Shown here piece by piece: positions 7,182-14,017 of a stretch of DNA of 37,154 bases. Position 1 is the stretch's first letter, and each line of letters begins with the position of its first letter. Source of the stretch: Candidatus Nomurabacteria bacterium (lineage in GTDB: Bacteria; Patescibacteriota; Saccharimonadia; Saccharimonadales; Saccharimonadaceae); contig JAISJL010000028.1 in NCBI GenBank assembly GCA_031261545.1, positions 1 to 37,154 on the forward strand, written 5' to 3'. A program made the translations under genes and the position numbers. The notes beneath the pieces were generated by a model, which saw nothing but the letters and a program-made list of their open reading frames with translations, ran no database searches and was not told the origin of the DNA.

Positions 7182-7210
7182 ATTATATACTATTTAAAAT
7201 AAGAAGTCAA
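7182..7210 (-). promoter_or_regulatory. Minus-strand promoter P2 of the small transcript
   Basis: On the minus strand, TTGACT (7210-7205), a 17-nt spacer and TATAAT (7187-7182). The predicted start is near 7175, with the terminator about 75 nt downstream. Confidence 0.75.
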
Positions 7211-7258
7211 GTGGCATAATGCCGAGTGCAAAAATTTTTGAGTGTTCCATAAAAATAT

Positions 7259-7288
7259 CCGTATATACGGTTTGATTGCGACCGTATA
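7259..7288 (-). promoter_or_regulatory. Alternative hairpins at the 5' end of the P1 transcript
   Basis: On the minus strand TATACGGT (7288-7281) can pair with ACCGTATA (7271-7264). The second arm is also half of the palindrome CCGTATATACGG (7270-7259), which is followed by ATATTTTT. The two folds exclude each other, as in an attenuator; the second is terminator-like. Function is inferred. Confidence 0.45.
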
Positions 7289-7293
7289 CTTCT

Positions 7294-7322
7294 ATTATAG
7301 CACACATTGCTTAAAAAGTCAA
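7294..7322 (-). promoter_or_regulatory. Minus-strand promoter P1
   Basis: On the minus strand, TTGACT (7322-7317), a 17-nt spacer ending in TGTGC, and TATAAT (7299-7294). It closely resembles the lipoprotein promoter at 19263-19291, including the sequence after the -10 box (AGAAG and a TATAC-like run). Predicted start about 7287. It is back to back with the tsaE promoter. Confidence 0.75.
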
Positions 7323-7363
7323 TACCTTTCGCACAAAAAGTCGCATTTACAGATGGTGAACAT

Positions 7364-7392
7364 TTGACATTTAGTGCAAAGCATTATATAAT
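7364..7392 (+). promoter_or_regulatory. tsaE promoter, predicted leaderless
   Basis: TTGACA (7364-7369), a 17-nt spacer and TATAAT (7387-7392) are both perfect consensus boxes. Six nucleotides separate the -10 box from ATG 7399. Confidence 0.85.
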
Positions 7393-7398
7393 GGGGGT

Positions 7399-7827
7399 AT
7401 GGACTATACTTTTTATGCAAAAACAACAGATGAAACACGCGAAATTGGGCGAAAGATTGCGGAGATTGCGCAAAATGACGGGGTTTTGTTGCTCGGCGGA
7501 GATTTGGGAGCGGGGAAAACGACGCTGAGTGGCGGGATTGGTGAGTTTTTGGGTATTTCGGATGAGATTACTAGCCCGAGTTTTGTGGTGAATAAGAAAT
7601 ACGCAGACGAAAATGGAGACACTGTGTTGTCGCATTATGATTTTTATCGGCTGGGTGACGACGTGGGAATTATGGGTGATGAGCTGCGCGAAGATATTTT
7701 TAATGAACTTTTTGTGGTCATTGAGTGGGGTGGGTCGGTGTTGAACTTTTTGCCGCGACCGTATTGGCGAGCGAAAATCTCCATGGAGAAAGATGCGCGA
7801 AAAATAACCTTGGAGAAAATCGCGTGA
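7399..7827 (+). CDS. tsaE: tRNA t6A biosynthesis ATPase TsaE
   Basis: This 142-residue P-loop ATPase belongs to the bacterial threonylcarbamoyladenosine pathway, acting with TsaB and TsaD on ANN-decoding tRNAs. Walker A GDLGAGKTT (about 34-42), the TSPSFVV switch region and the late VIEWG motif typical of TsaE are visible. The start is ATG 7399, fixed by the promoter 6 nt before it. The stop overlaps the GTG of tsaB by 4 nt (GTGA), and the pairing of the two genes supports both calls. Confidence 0.95.
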   Translation: MDYTFYAKTTDETREIGRKIAEIAQNDGVLLLGGDLGAGKTTLSGGIGEFLGISDEITSPSFVVNKKYADENGDTVLSHYDFYRLGDDVGIMGDELREDIFNELFVVIEWGGSVLNFLPRPYWRAKISMEKDARKITLEKIA

Positions 7828-8186
7828 GCATTTTGGGGCTAAAAACCGATAGTGCGATTTGTGAGATTTGGTTGGATGATGAGATTTTTCGCTGGGAGGC
7901 AGGGCGCGAATTGGCACAAAAGTTGCTCGGAAAAATTATAGAGGTAACGCCACTTTCAGAGATTTCTGGCGTGGTGGTTTTTCGTGGTGGCGGGAGTTTT
8001 ACGGGACTACGCATTGGTATCACAGTTGCAAATTCGTTGGCGGATGCGCTCGGCGTGCCGATTGTGGGCGAAACTGGCGAAGATTGGCGAGAGAAAGCAA
8101 CGGAAAAATTAGCAAGAAAAGTTGATGAAAAAGTGGTTTTGCCGTTTTATGACCGCGAAGCCAATATTACAAAACCAAAGAAATAA
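7824..8186 (+). CDS. tsaB: TsaB-like t6A protein, short form
   Basis: This is a 120-residue member of the ASKHA-fold TsaB group, partner of TsaE and TsaD in tRNA t6A formation. The N-terminal ILGLKTDS strand-turn, and FTGLRIGITVANSLADALGVP, the hallmark of TsaB/TsaD, are clear. The start is GTG 7824 within a GTGA overlap; a longer upstream frame lies inside tsaE and is not needed. Usual TsaB proteins are 200 residues or more, so this one holds essentially only the first lobe plus a short charged tail. The stop is a normal TAA, so the protein is reduced, not frameshifted. It converges on the GH97 gene with a 6-nt gap. Confidence 0.85.
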   Translation: MSILGLKTDSAICEIWLDDEIFRWEAGRELAQKLLGKIIEVTPLSEISGVVVFRGGGSFTGLRIGITVANSLADALGVPIVGETGEDWREKATEKLARKVDEKVVLPFYDREANITKPKK

Positions 8187-8192
8187 TAAAAA

Positions 8193-10220
8193 CTAAACTT
8201 TTAGCGAAATTGCTACACCGCCGCCAGAAGCCATGAAGATTGGAAGATAGTCGCCTTTTTTGACTTTTTGCGATGAAATCTTGAAACCATAGGGGTTGTC
8301 GCGGTAATGGGCGAATTCTTCGTCGCCGTAAACGGTCGCTTCATATTCGGTGTCGCTGTCCAAAAAATCTAAAAACAAGGAAAACTTACGTGGTTGCTGG
8401 TCGGTCAACCCGCCAATAAACCAATTTTTGCTATCGCGATCTTGCCGAGCCGTGACGAAAAACTCGCCAATTTCGCCGAGCAGGGGAATGGTTCGGGAGA
8501 AGTTGACTGGCACATCTTGCAAAAACTTGAAGGCTGGTTTGATAACTTGGAAGCCATCTTGGTATTCCAAATATTGCTCGGGACGGTCGGCGATCATGGG
8601 CAAGCCGCCGTGCCAAATGCAAACATAGAAGGCAAGTTGGCGCGCTAAGGTCGAGGTGGTTAAACGCATGAAATTGGTCAAATCGAAAAGCCCTGGTGTC
8701 ATGTCAAAACCACCGGCAAGGCCGCGAGTGAAAGGCAGAGTCACAAAATGTTCCGGAGTTATTCCGCCGCCTTCGTATTCTTGGCCACGAGCGCCTTCGC
8801 GCGTTAGCAAATTGGGGAAAGTTCGTTCGATGCCGGTGCCTTTGATGGGCTCGTGGATGTCGAGGCAGATTTTGCGCTCGGCTGCGAGTTCAACAATTTT
8901 TTGGTAATGACGCACGCCAAATTGCGAATGATGAAACTCGCCGTGTGTGTCGTGATAACTGCGGGCGTTCATGCGTGAACCAACATAGCCCAGTTTGATG
9001 TAGTCTATGCCAAACTCTTTGTAATAATCCAAAGCTTTGGGTAACTGTTTTTCGTAATTCTTGACGGCGCCGGCAGTTTCGTGATGCCCAATAATTTCGA
9101 CATTTTGACTACGCGCGTAGTCGGTGATTTTTTTGATGTCAAAATCGTCGGTTGGCGTGGTGAAGTCAAAAAGATCGCCGTTGTCGATCCACGTGCCGTC
9201 CCAACCTTTGTTCCAACCCTCGATCAAAAGTCCGGAAATGCCGAGACGGACGCAATAGTCGATATATTCCAAGGCATGTTCGGTTGTGGCGCCGTGGCGA
9301 TCGCCGGTTGCCCAAGAAAATTCCCCGACGAACATGGCCCACCAAATGCCGAGGAACTTGATCGGTTTAACCCAATTGAAATCTTTGTGCGGCTTGTCGT
9401 TGAGGTTATACATCATGCGCGATTTTAGGAGTTCGGTTGCTGAGTGTGCGACGAGGACGGTGCGCCACGGCGTGTTAAAAGGCAATTTGATATGGGCGCG
9501 CGAGCCGTCGGAAAGCGGCGTGATGTCGGATTGGAGTTTTTTATTTTCGTTCAGCCCCAAAGTCATTGAGCCGTAATCATAAAGCGCGGCTTCGTGGATG
9601 GCGAGATAATGCCCGGTTGGAGTTTTGATGGTGAACGGCGTGTGGCGAAACTTTTCGAGCTCGAAAATTGGTTTTTTCTCGTACAAATATTCGTAACGGT
9701 CGGGTTGGTAAGCGGGGATTGACCAAGTTTCGGAGTTAATGTCAATGTTGAATTCGGTCAGTTCGTCGGAGATGATCCACTCGCATGAATGCTTTTTTTC
9801 GTCGACGCCAGCATCCTGCATCGGAAACTCGTAACGAAAAGCAAAGCCATCGTCAAAGACGCGAAAACGCAAAGTCATGATGCGCCGCAAACCTTCGCTT
9901 TCGCTCAAATAAATTGCTAGCTCGTTGTAGTTGTTGCGGACTTTTTCTTGCTCACCCACCAGCATAGTCCAAGTTTCGTCAAACGATTTGCGATGAGTGC
10001 GAATGACTTTTAGTCCGCTTTTTATGGGCGCGAGGTTGGTGAAATCAAAACCAAGAAAAGATTTTTTGACCATGTCTTTGCCGTCCTTTTTGACTGAATA
10101 AAAAGGTTTGCCGTTGTCTAAATTGAAAAATAATTCCAAGCGACCGTTGGGTGAAAACAAGCTTTGCGCGCCGTGATCGCGAGGCTTGAATAAAGACTGG
10201 AAAAAACTTTTGATGCCCAT
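8193..10220 (-). CDS. GH97 glycoside hydrolase, inverting alpha-glucosidase type, cytoplasmic
   Basis: The 675-residue protein has the GH97 plan: N-terminal beta-sandwich (about 20-275), a (beta/alpha)8 barrel (about 280-560) and a C-terminal beta domain. The barrel opens with KFLGIWWAMFVGE. Candidate catalytic and binding glutamates, by comparison with SusB, are Glu381 (HHE), Glu457 (DIHEP) and Glu481 (RGQEYE). The 24-residue step between the last two equals that of the SusB pair Glu508/Glu532. Gly411 (KLGYVG) stands where retaining GH97 enzymes carry the nucleophile Asp, pointing to the inverting alpha-glucosidase branch. No signal peptide is present, so it should act inside the cell on imported or stored alpha-glucans. 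The start ATG 10220 lies 6 nt after a TATAAT box. Confidence 0.9.
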   Translation of the reverse strand: MGIKSFFQSLFKPRDHGAQSLFSPNGRLELFFNLDNGKPFYSVKKDGKDMVKKSFLGFDFTNLAPIKSGLKVIRTHRKSFDETWTMLVGEQEKVRNNYNELAIYLSESEGLRRIMTLRFRVFDDGFAFRYEFPMQDAGVDEKKHSCEWIISDELTEFNIDINSETWSIPAYQPDRYEYLYEKKPIFELEKFRHTPFTIKTPTGHYLAIHEAALYDYGSMTLGLNENKKLQSDITPLSDGSRAHIKLPFNTPWRTVLVAHSATELLKSRMMYNLNDKPHKDFNWVKPIKFLGIWWAMFVGEFSWATGDRHGATTEHALEYIDYCVRLGISGLLIEGWNKGWDGTWIDNGDLFDFTTPTDDFDIKKITDYARSQNVEIIGHHETAGAVKNYEKQLPKALDYYKEFGIDYIKLGYVGSRMNARSYHDTHGEFHHSQFGVRHYQKIVELAAERKICLDIHEPIKGTGIERTFPNLLTREGARGQEYEGGGITPEHFVTLPFTRGLAGGFDMTPGLFDLTNFMRLTTSTLARQLAFYVCIWHGGLPMIADRPEQYLEYQDGFQVIKPAFKFLQDVPVNFSRTIPLLGEIGEFFVTARQDRDSKNWFIGGLTDQQPRKFSLFLDFLDSDTEYEATVYGDEEFAHYRDNPYGFKISSQKVKKGDYLPIFMASGGGVAISLKV

Positions 10221-10226
10221 GGATAT

Positions 10227-10232
10227 ATTATA
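10227..10232 (-). promoter_or_regulatory. -10 box of the GH97 gene
   Basis: TATAAT on the minus strand ends 6 nt before ATG 10220, matching the leaderless pattern. The -35 region is weak: TTTTGC at 17 nt, or TTGCCA at 15 nt. It lies within the stop region of the upstream gene. Confidence 0.5.
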
Positions 10233-10244
10233 TCATACTTATGC

Positions 10245-11072
10245 TTATGGCAAAAGGGCGGTGGTGATGGCTTCGAGTTGATGGGTTGGGTTCCAGATGA
10301 GAAAATTGGAGATTTTGGCGGAAAGGTCGCCCAGCCAAGGTGAGATGATGGATTGTTTGGCGTAGCGGATGGACATGGTGATGATTTTGCCGTCTTTGGC
10401 GACGAGAAAATACGGCTCTTGCCCGACTTGTTGGTGGACTGTTATGATGCTGGTGGGGTAGGAGATAGTGAATTTGTGGAGGGTTTCGATGAGAGTCATG
10501 ATGGGCATGGAGAAAGTGATGACTTTGGGGTAATAGATGGCGCGGAAGAGTTTTTGCAGTCCGGCGAGCGGAGAGAAAAAGGTGAGATTGGGATTTTGCA
10601 ACCACGCGGTGGCGCTGGGGAGCGACAGCTCAGCGGCATCGCGGGTCAGCAAAATCGGCTTGGTGGGATTTTCGATCAAAACTTTTTCGACAAAAATGGC
10701 AGTTTCGGAATTGCGTGAAAGGTCGCCGACGATCAAAAGCAAATCCGACCAATCGCCGAGAGCCTGCGCGTCTAATATGGCATCTTTGGCGAAACTACCG
10801 CTTTCGGTGCTGGGAGCAAAGGCGATTTCGCAATTTTTGAGATTTTTAAGATTGTTGCGTAGCGCGTCGGGCAATAAAACTCTGACTTCGCCAACACCGT
10901 TTTGGTACGCCGCCTCAGCGGATTTTGCCACGGCAAAAAAGCCGAGACGGTTGCCGCCAATAATACCCAAGCGACCAGCATGGGTGCGTTGTTCGGGCTT
11001 ATTCCAAAGAATGTCCGGAAAGAGCGGTTTATCAGTTTGTTTTTGCCAAAACTTTTCGATGTCTTTGTCCAT
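10245..11072 (-). CDS. NAD(P)HX-dehydratase-like (YjeF C-terminal fold) protein, degenerate
   Basis: This protein of about 275 residues resembles the ribokinase-fold ADP-dependent NAD(P)H-hydrate dehydratase. HAGRLGIIGGN near the N terminus, AEAAYQNGVGEVRVLLPDAL (AAlrsGaGlv-like) and TKPILLTRDAAEL (the lTPHpgEl-like segment) follow in family order. Two sites look eroded: the GPGLG loop reads IVGDLSRNSE, and the late GTGDVLAG anion-hole/catalytic motif reads SPWLGDLSAKI, keeping only Gly-Asp. No epimerase domain is attached. ATG 11072 is preferred because it lies 5 nt after the holA stop; a longer frame to 11114 overlaps holA. It may have lost or changed activity. Family call moderate. Confidence 0.65.
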   Translation of the reverse strand: MDKDIEKFWQKQTDKPLFPDILWNKPEQRTHAGRLGIIGGNRLGFFAVAKSAEAAYQNGVGEVRVLLPDALRNNLKNLKNCEIAFAPSTESGSFAKDAILDAQALGDWSDLLLIVGDLSRNSETAIFVEKVLIENPTKPILLTRDAAELSLPSATAWLQNPNLTFFSPLAGLQKLFRAIYYPKVITFSMPIMTLIETLHKFTISYPTSIITVHQQVGQEPYFLVAKDGKIITMSIRYAKQSIISPWLGDLSAKISNFLIWNPTHQLEAITTALLP

Positions 11073-11077
11073 AAAAA

Positions 11078-11842
11078 TTATATCCCCGCACACAATCGCT
11101 TGACGGCTTGCCAAGGCTTGATTTCGGAAGTTTTGAGTTTTTTGTCCAAATCGGCAGCGAGTTTCGTGAGTTTTTGTGCGTCTTTTCGCGATAATTTGGC
11201 GCCGGCGTTTTGGAGTTGTTTGAGAGCGTAGTCGCTTTTGGCGTTCATGTCCAAAGCGATTTTTGTGAGAGAGGTTTTTCCGTCAGCGGATTTTATCATC
11301 AAAAATTGCAAAAGTTGCGTGGAGATTAAACCAAAAAGTCGAAAGGCTTCGTCGTCACTGCCAAAGTTGGCTTGCTCGATTTTGGAAATGATTTGCAAGG
11401 CCTTGGCGTTTTGACCGCGCAAAATGTTGTTTGTCAAAGAAAAGGTTTCGCCCATGAAAGTTTGCGGCAGATTGAGCTTCTCGTTTAAGACGTTTTCGGT
11501 GATGACGAATTCTTCGGCCGTTTTGCCAAAGGTCTTATAAAAAACGCCGCGACGATCAAGTTCGCTTTCGGAGAAAATGAGGGTGATGTTGGGGATTTTC
11601 TTGACGTTGTCAAAATTGTCAATGACATAATTGGCGAGTTCGGATTTTTGGCTGATATTTTGCAGAATAACAAAACGTTGGTCCGAGAAAAGACTAGAGT
11701 TCAACAAGAAACTCATCAGAAAACTGGGGCTTTCGATTTCGTCGCTTGCGAGAATTTCCTTTTCGGCTTTCGACTTTGCAAAAAGTTCGGCAATGCGCGC
11801 CTGCTTGGACGCGGAATCTGTGCCGTAAAACATGTAGATCAT
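11078..11842 (-). CDS. holA: DNA polymerase III delta subunit HolA
   Basis: The 254-residue clamp-loader delta subunit opens the sliding clamp. Evidence is overall similarity in layout: an N-terminal MIYMFYGTDSASKQARI start without a Walker A motif, an FVILQNIS strand, the ESELDRRGVFYKTF segment, and a helical C-terminal domain with FGLISTQLLQFLMIKS and ALDMNAKSDYALKQL. The protein is shorter than E. coli HolA (about 340), in keeping with reduced Patescibacteria proteins. The start ATG 11842 is 6 nt after its -10 box. The next gene begins 5 nt after the stop. Confidence 0.85.
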   Translation of the reverse strand: MIYMFYGTDSASKQARIAELFAKSKAEKEILASDEIESPSFLMSFLLNSSLFSDQRFVILQNISQKSELANYVIDNFDNVKKIPNITLIFSESELDRRGVFYKTFGKTAEEFVITENVLNEKLNLPQTFMGETFSLTNNILRGQNAKALQIISKIEQANFGSDDEAFRLFGLISTQLLQFLMIKSADGKTSLTKIALDMNAKSDYALKQLQNAGAKLSRKDAQKLTKLAADLDKKLKTSEIKPWQAVKRLCAGI

Positions 11843-11848
11843 AGTTAT

Positions 11849-11877
11849 ATTATACCACTTTATGTTCCACCTCGCAA
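11849..11877 (-). promoter_or_regulatory. holA promoter, predicted leaderless
   Basis: Minus strand TTGCGA (11877-11872), a 17-nt spacer and TATAAT (11854-11849) end 6 nt before ATG 11842. It is divergent from the orphan plus promoter at 11901. Confidence 0.7.
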
Positions 11878-11900
11878 TGCATATGTGAAATCAAAAACAC

Positions 11901-11929
11901 TTGACAAACGCTTTCCGATTTGATATAAT
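11901..11929 (+). promoter_or_regulatory. Orphan consensus promoter facing a truncated gene
   Basis: TTGACA (11901-11906), a 17-nt spacer and TATAAT (11924-11929) match consensus fully. No gene follows on this strand until gpmI at 12374. CAGGC (about 11947-11951) and GCCTG (about 11978-11982), followed by TTTTTATTT, could form a loose terminator that would yield a transcript of about 50 nt. Otherwise the RNA would be antisense to the NYN remnant or a long gpmI leader. Confidence 0.7.
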
Positions 11930-11985
11930 GAGGGTATATTACGATGCAGGCAGATCAAAGGTTAATACCCCAGACGAGCCTGTTT

Positions 11986-12360
11986 TTATTTGGGCCATTT
12001 CTTGCGTTTTTTGTATTCGAGCAGGGACTTCTTGCCTTTGGCATCCAGCGCATCAACAAAAGTGGAGTCAACTTTGTTATAAAGCGAAGACATATGATGG
12101 CGGCTAGGAACAATCAGCTTGGCAAAGCGGTTTTCCTCGATAAGGAAGCTGACCATTCGTTTATAATCGCCATCTCCCGAAACAAGAATAACTTTGTCGA
12201 AATCTTCTTTTTTATAAAGTTTGGACATGATGAGAAAAACGATGTCGGTATCGACATTGCCTTTTTTCTTGCCAGTCATTGTTGGCGTGTGCTCTCGAAA
12301 GCGCAGGATATAGCCACATTTTTGGTGCAAAAAGTTAAGTATGTTATAATTAGAGCAAGA
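11986..12360 (-). pseudogene. N-terminally truncated NYN-domain (LabA/DUF88) nuclease
   Basis: The frame encodes the last two-thirds of a NYN/LabA-type PIN-like RNase: KGNVDTDIVFLIMSKLY and DKVILVSGDGDY carry the family's second and third acidic clusters, followed by LIVPSRHHMSSLYNKV. The beginning with the first catalytic Asp (an IDgxN-like motif) is missing. Similarity continues upstream of the only plausible start (TTG 12330; Leu-His-Gln-Lys-Cys-Gly-Tyr), to a TAA at 12361-12363 next to the gpmI promoter. No Shine-Dalgarno or promoter is seen for it. This looks like a decayed gene whose 5' end was lost to the divergent gpmI region. A functional short version from TTG 12330 (114 residues) cannot be excluded. 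Confidence 0.6.
12322..12350 (+). promoter_or_regulatory. gpmI promoter
   Basis: TTGGTG (12322-12327), a 17-nt spacer and TATAAT (12345-12350). Unlike the leaderless genes, a short leader with TTAGGAGG (12360-12367) precedes ATG 12374. Confidence 0.6.
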
Positions 12361-12373
12361 TTAGGAGGAAAAG

Positions 12374-13975
12374 ATGAAATATCAGGGACCAGTGGTTTTA
12401 ATTATTATAGATGGATATGGGCTGTCGCAGGACACGGTTGGAAATGCGGTTATGGCAGCACACAGTGAAACGTTGTGGAATTTGCGCGATAATTATCCAT
12501 GGGTGAAACTCAAGGCGAGCGGGACTGCGGTTGGATTACCGAGCGATGAAGATATGGGCAATAGTGAAGTCGGACACAACGCGATTGGCGCAGGGCGGAT
12601 TTACCAGCAAGGCGCAGCGATTATCGACCAAGCTTTTGCAACTGGTAGCATCTGGCAGGGCGAGGTTTGGAAAAGTGAGATCAAAAATGTTCTGGACAAT
12701 AATTCGACCTTGCATCTTATTGGACTTTTGAGCGATGGTGGAGTTCATTCTAATATCTCGCATCTTTTTGCTCTGATAGATCAGGCAAAAAATGAGGGTG
12801 TCAAAAAAGTTCGAGTGCATATTTTGCTAGATGGGCGAGATGTAGCGCCAACTTCGGCACTGGAATATGTAGGCGAGCTAGAAAAAGTATTGGCTTTGGC
12901 TAGGAACGGTGGGTTTGACTACCAAATTGCTGATGGCGGTGGACGACAAAGTATTACCATGGACAGGTATGGCGCAAATTGGGCTATGGTTGGTAAGGGT
13001 TGGCGGACACATGTTTTAGGTGAGGGGCGGCAATTTGTGAGTGCAGCAGAAGCAATTGAGGCTTATCGCGAGGAAAAGACCGGCATTATTGACCAAGATT
13101 TACCACCGTTTGTGATCGCAGAAAAGGGTAAACCGGTTGGTAAAATTGTGGATGGCGATAGTGTGATTTTGTTTAACTTTCGCGGCGATCGTGCGCAGGA
13201 ATTAGCATTAGCATTTGAGACCGGAGCAGATTTTGACAAGTTCGACCGAGTTTTTGTGCCAAAAGTGGAGTTTGCTAGCCTTTTGGAATATGACTCGGAA
13301 AAACATATTCCAAAGCGATTCTTGATTGCACCACCAGTTTTCACTAATACCTTGGGAGAAATCATTGCGAAAGACGACTTAAGGCAATTGGCGATTTCTG
13401 AAACACAAAAGTTCGGACACGTAACATATTTCTTCAACGGCAATCGCGCCAATAAGTTTAACGAAAGTTTGGAAACATATTTGGAAGTTCCAAGCGACAT
13501 CGTGCCGTTCGAACAGCGCCCATGGATGAAATCGGCAGAAATTGCCGACAAGCTAATCGACGAAATTACTAAAAAACACTATGATTTCGTGCGGGTTAAT
13601 TTCCCAAATCCAGATGTGGTTGGACACACTGGCAACTTTGAGGCGACAATTGAGGGGATTGAGGCGGTCGATGAAGCTCTGTCACGGATTTTGCCAGTGA
13701 TTGATGATTTAGGCGGGATGGCGATTGTCACGGCAGACCACGGTAACGCCGAAAAGATGTTTGCTATTAATGAAAATGGACAAAAAGTCACTGTGACATC
13801 ACATACAACCAACTTAGTGCCATGTTACTTTTATGATAATACCGAAAATGCTGCAAAATACATAGTTGAGCAAGGCGAATGTTCCGGCTTGACGAATATC
13901 GCTGCAACTGTGGCTGACCTATTAGACATAAAATCAGACGAAAAGTGGCGAAAAAGCCTTGTCAAAACTAGGTAG
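12374..13975 (+). CDS. gpmI: Cofactor-independent phosphoglycerate mutase GpmI
   Basis: This 533-residue metal-dependent enzyme of the alkaline-phosphatase superfamily interconverts 3- and 2-phosphoglycerate in glycolysis. Metal ligand Asp13 (IIIDGYG) and the phosphoserine Ser64 (MGNSEVGHNAIGAGR) are clear, as are LLDGRD, the GGGRQSITMDRY segment and the late VTADHGNAEKM metal-binding motif. Length agrees with the family (510-550). A strong AGGAGG site 6 nt before ATG fixes the start. The promoter of the next gene overlaps its last codons. Confidence 0.97.
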   Translation: MKYQGPVVLIIIDGYGLSQDTVGNAVMAAHSETLWNLRDNYPWVKLKASGTAVGLPSDEDMGNSEVGHNAIGAGRIYQQGAAIIDQAFATGSIWQGEVWKSEIKNVLDNNSTLHLIGLLSDGGVHSNISHLFALIDQAKNEGVKKVRVHILLDGRDVAPTSALEYVGELEKVLALARNGGFDYQIADGGGRQSITMDRYGANWAMVGKGWRTHVLGEGRQFVSAAEAIEAYREEKTGIIDQDLPPFVIAEKGKPVGKIVDGDSVILFNFRGDRAQELALAFETGADFDKFDRVFVPKVEFASLLEYDSEKHIPKRFLIAPPVFTNTLGEIIAKDDLRQLAISETQKFGHVTYFFNGNRANKFNESLETYLEVPSDIVPFEQRPWMKSAEIADKLIDEITKKHYDFVRVNFPNPDVVGHTGNFEATIEGIEAVDEALSRILPVIDDLGGMAIVTADHGNAEKMFAINENGQKVTVTSHTTNLVPCYFYDNTENAAKYIVEQGECSGLTNIAATVADLLDIKSDEKWRKSLVKTR

Positions 13976-13988
13976 GGTGTGATAGAAT
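13959..13988 (+). promoter_or_regulatory. Promoter of the FAD-linked oxidase gene
   Basis: TTGTCA (13959-13964), an 18-nt spacer and TAGAAT (13983-13988). The -35 box lies inside the last codons of gpmI. Confidence 0.55.
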
Positions 13989-14017
13989 AGAGTATAAGAG
14001 TGGGGGTGAATAATAGG

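Noticed and set aside
11944-12468. 174-codon plus-strand frame after the orphan promoter
   Set aside because: It is antisense to the NYN remnant, whose translation gives a recognisable family, and it runs into gpmI in another frame; the Phe-rich run is a mirror of lysine codons.
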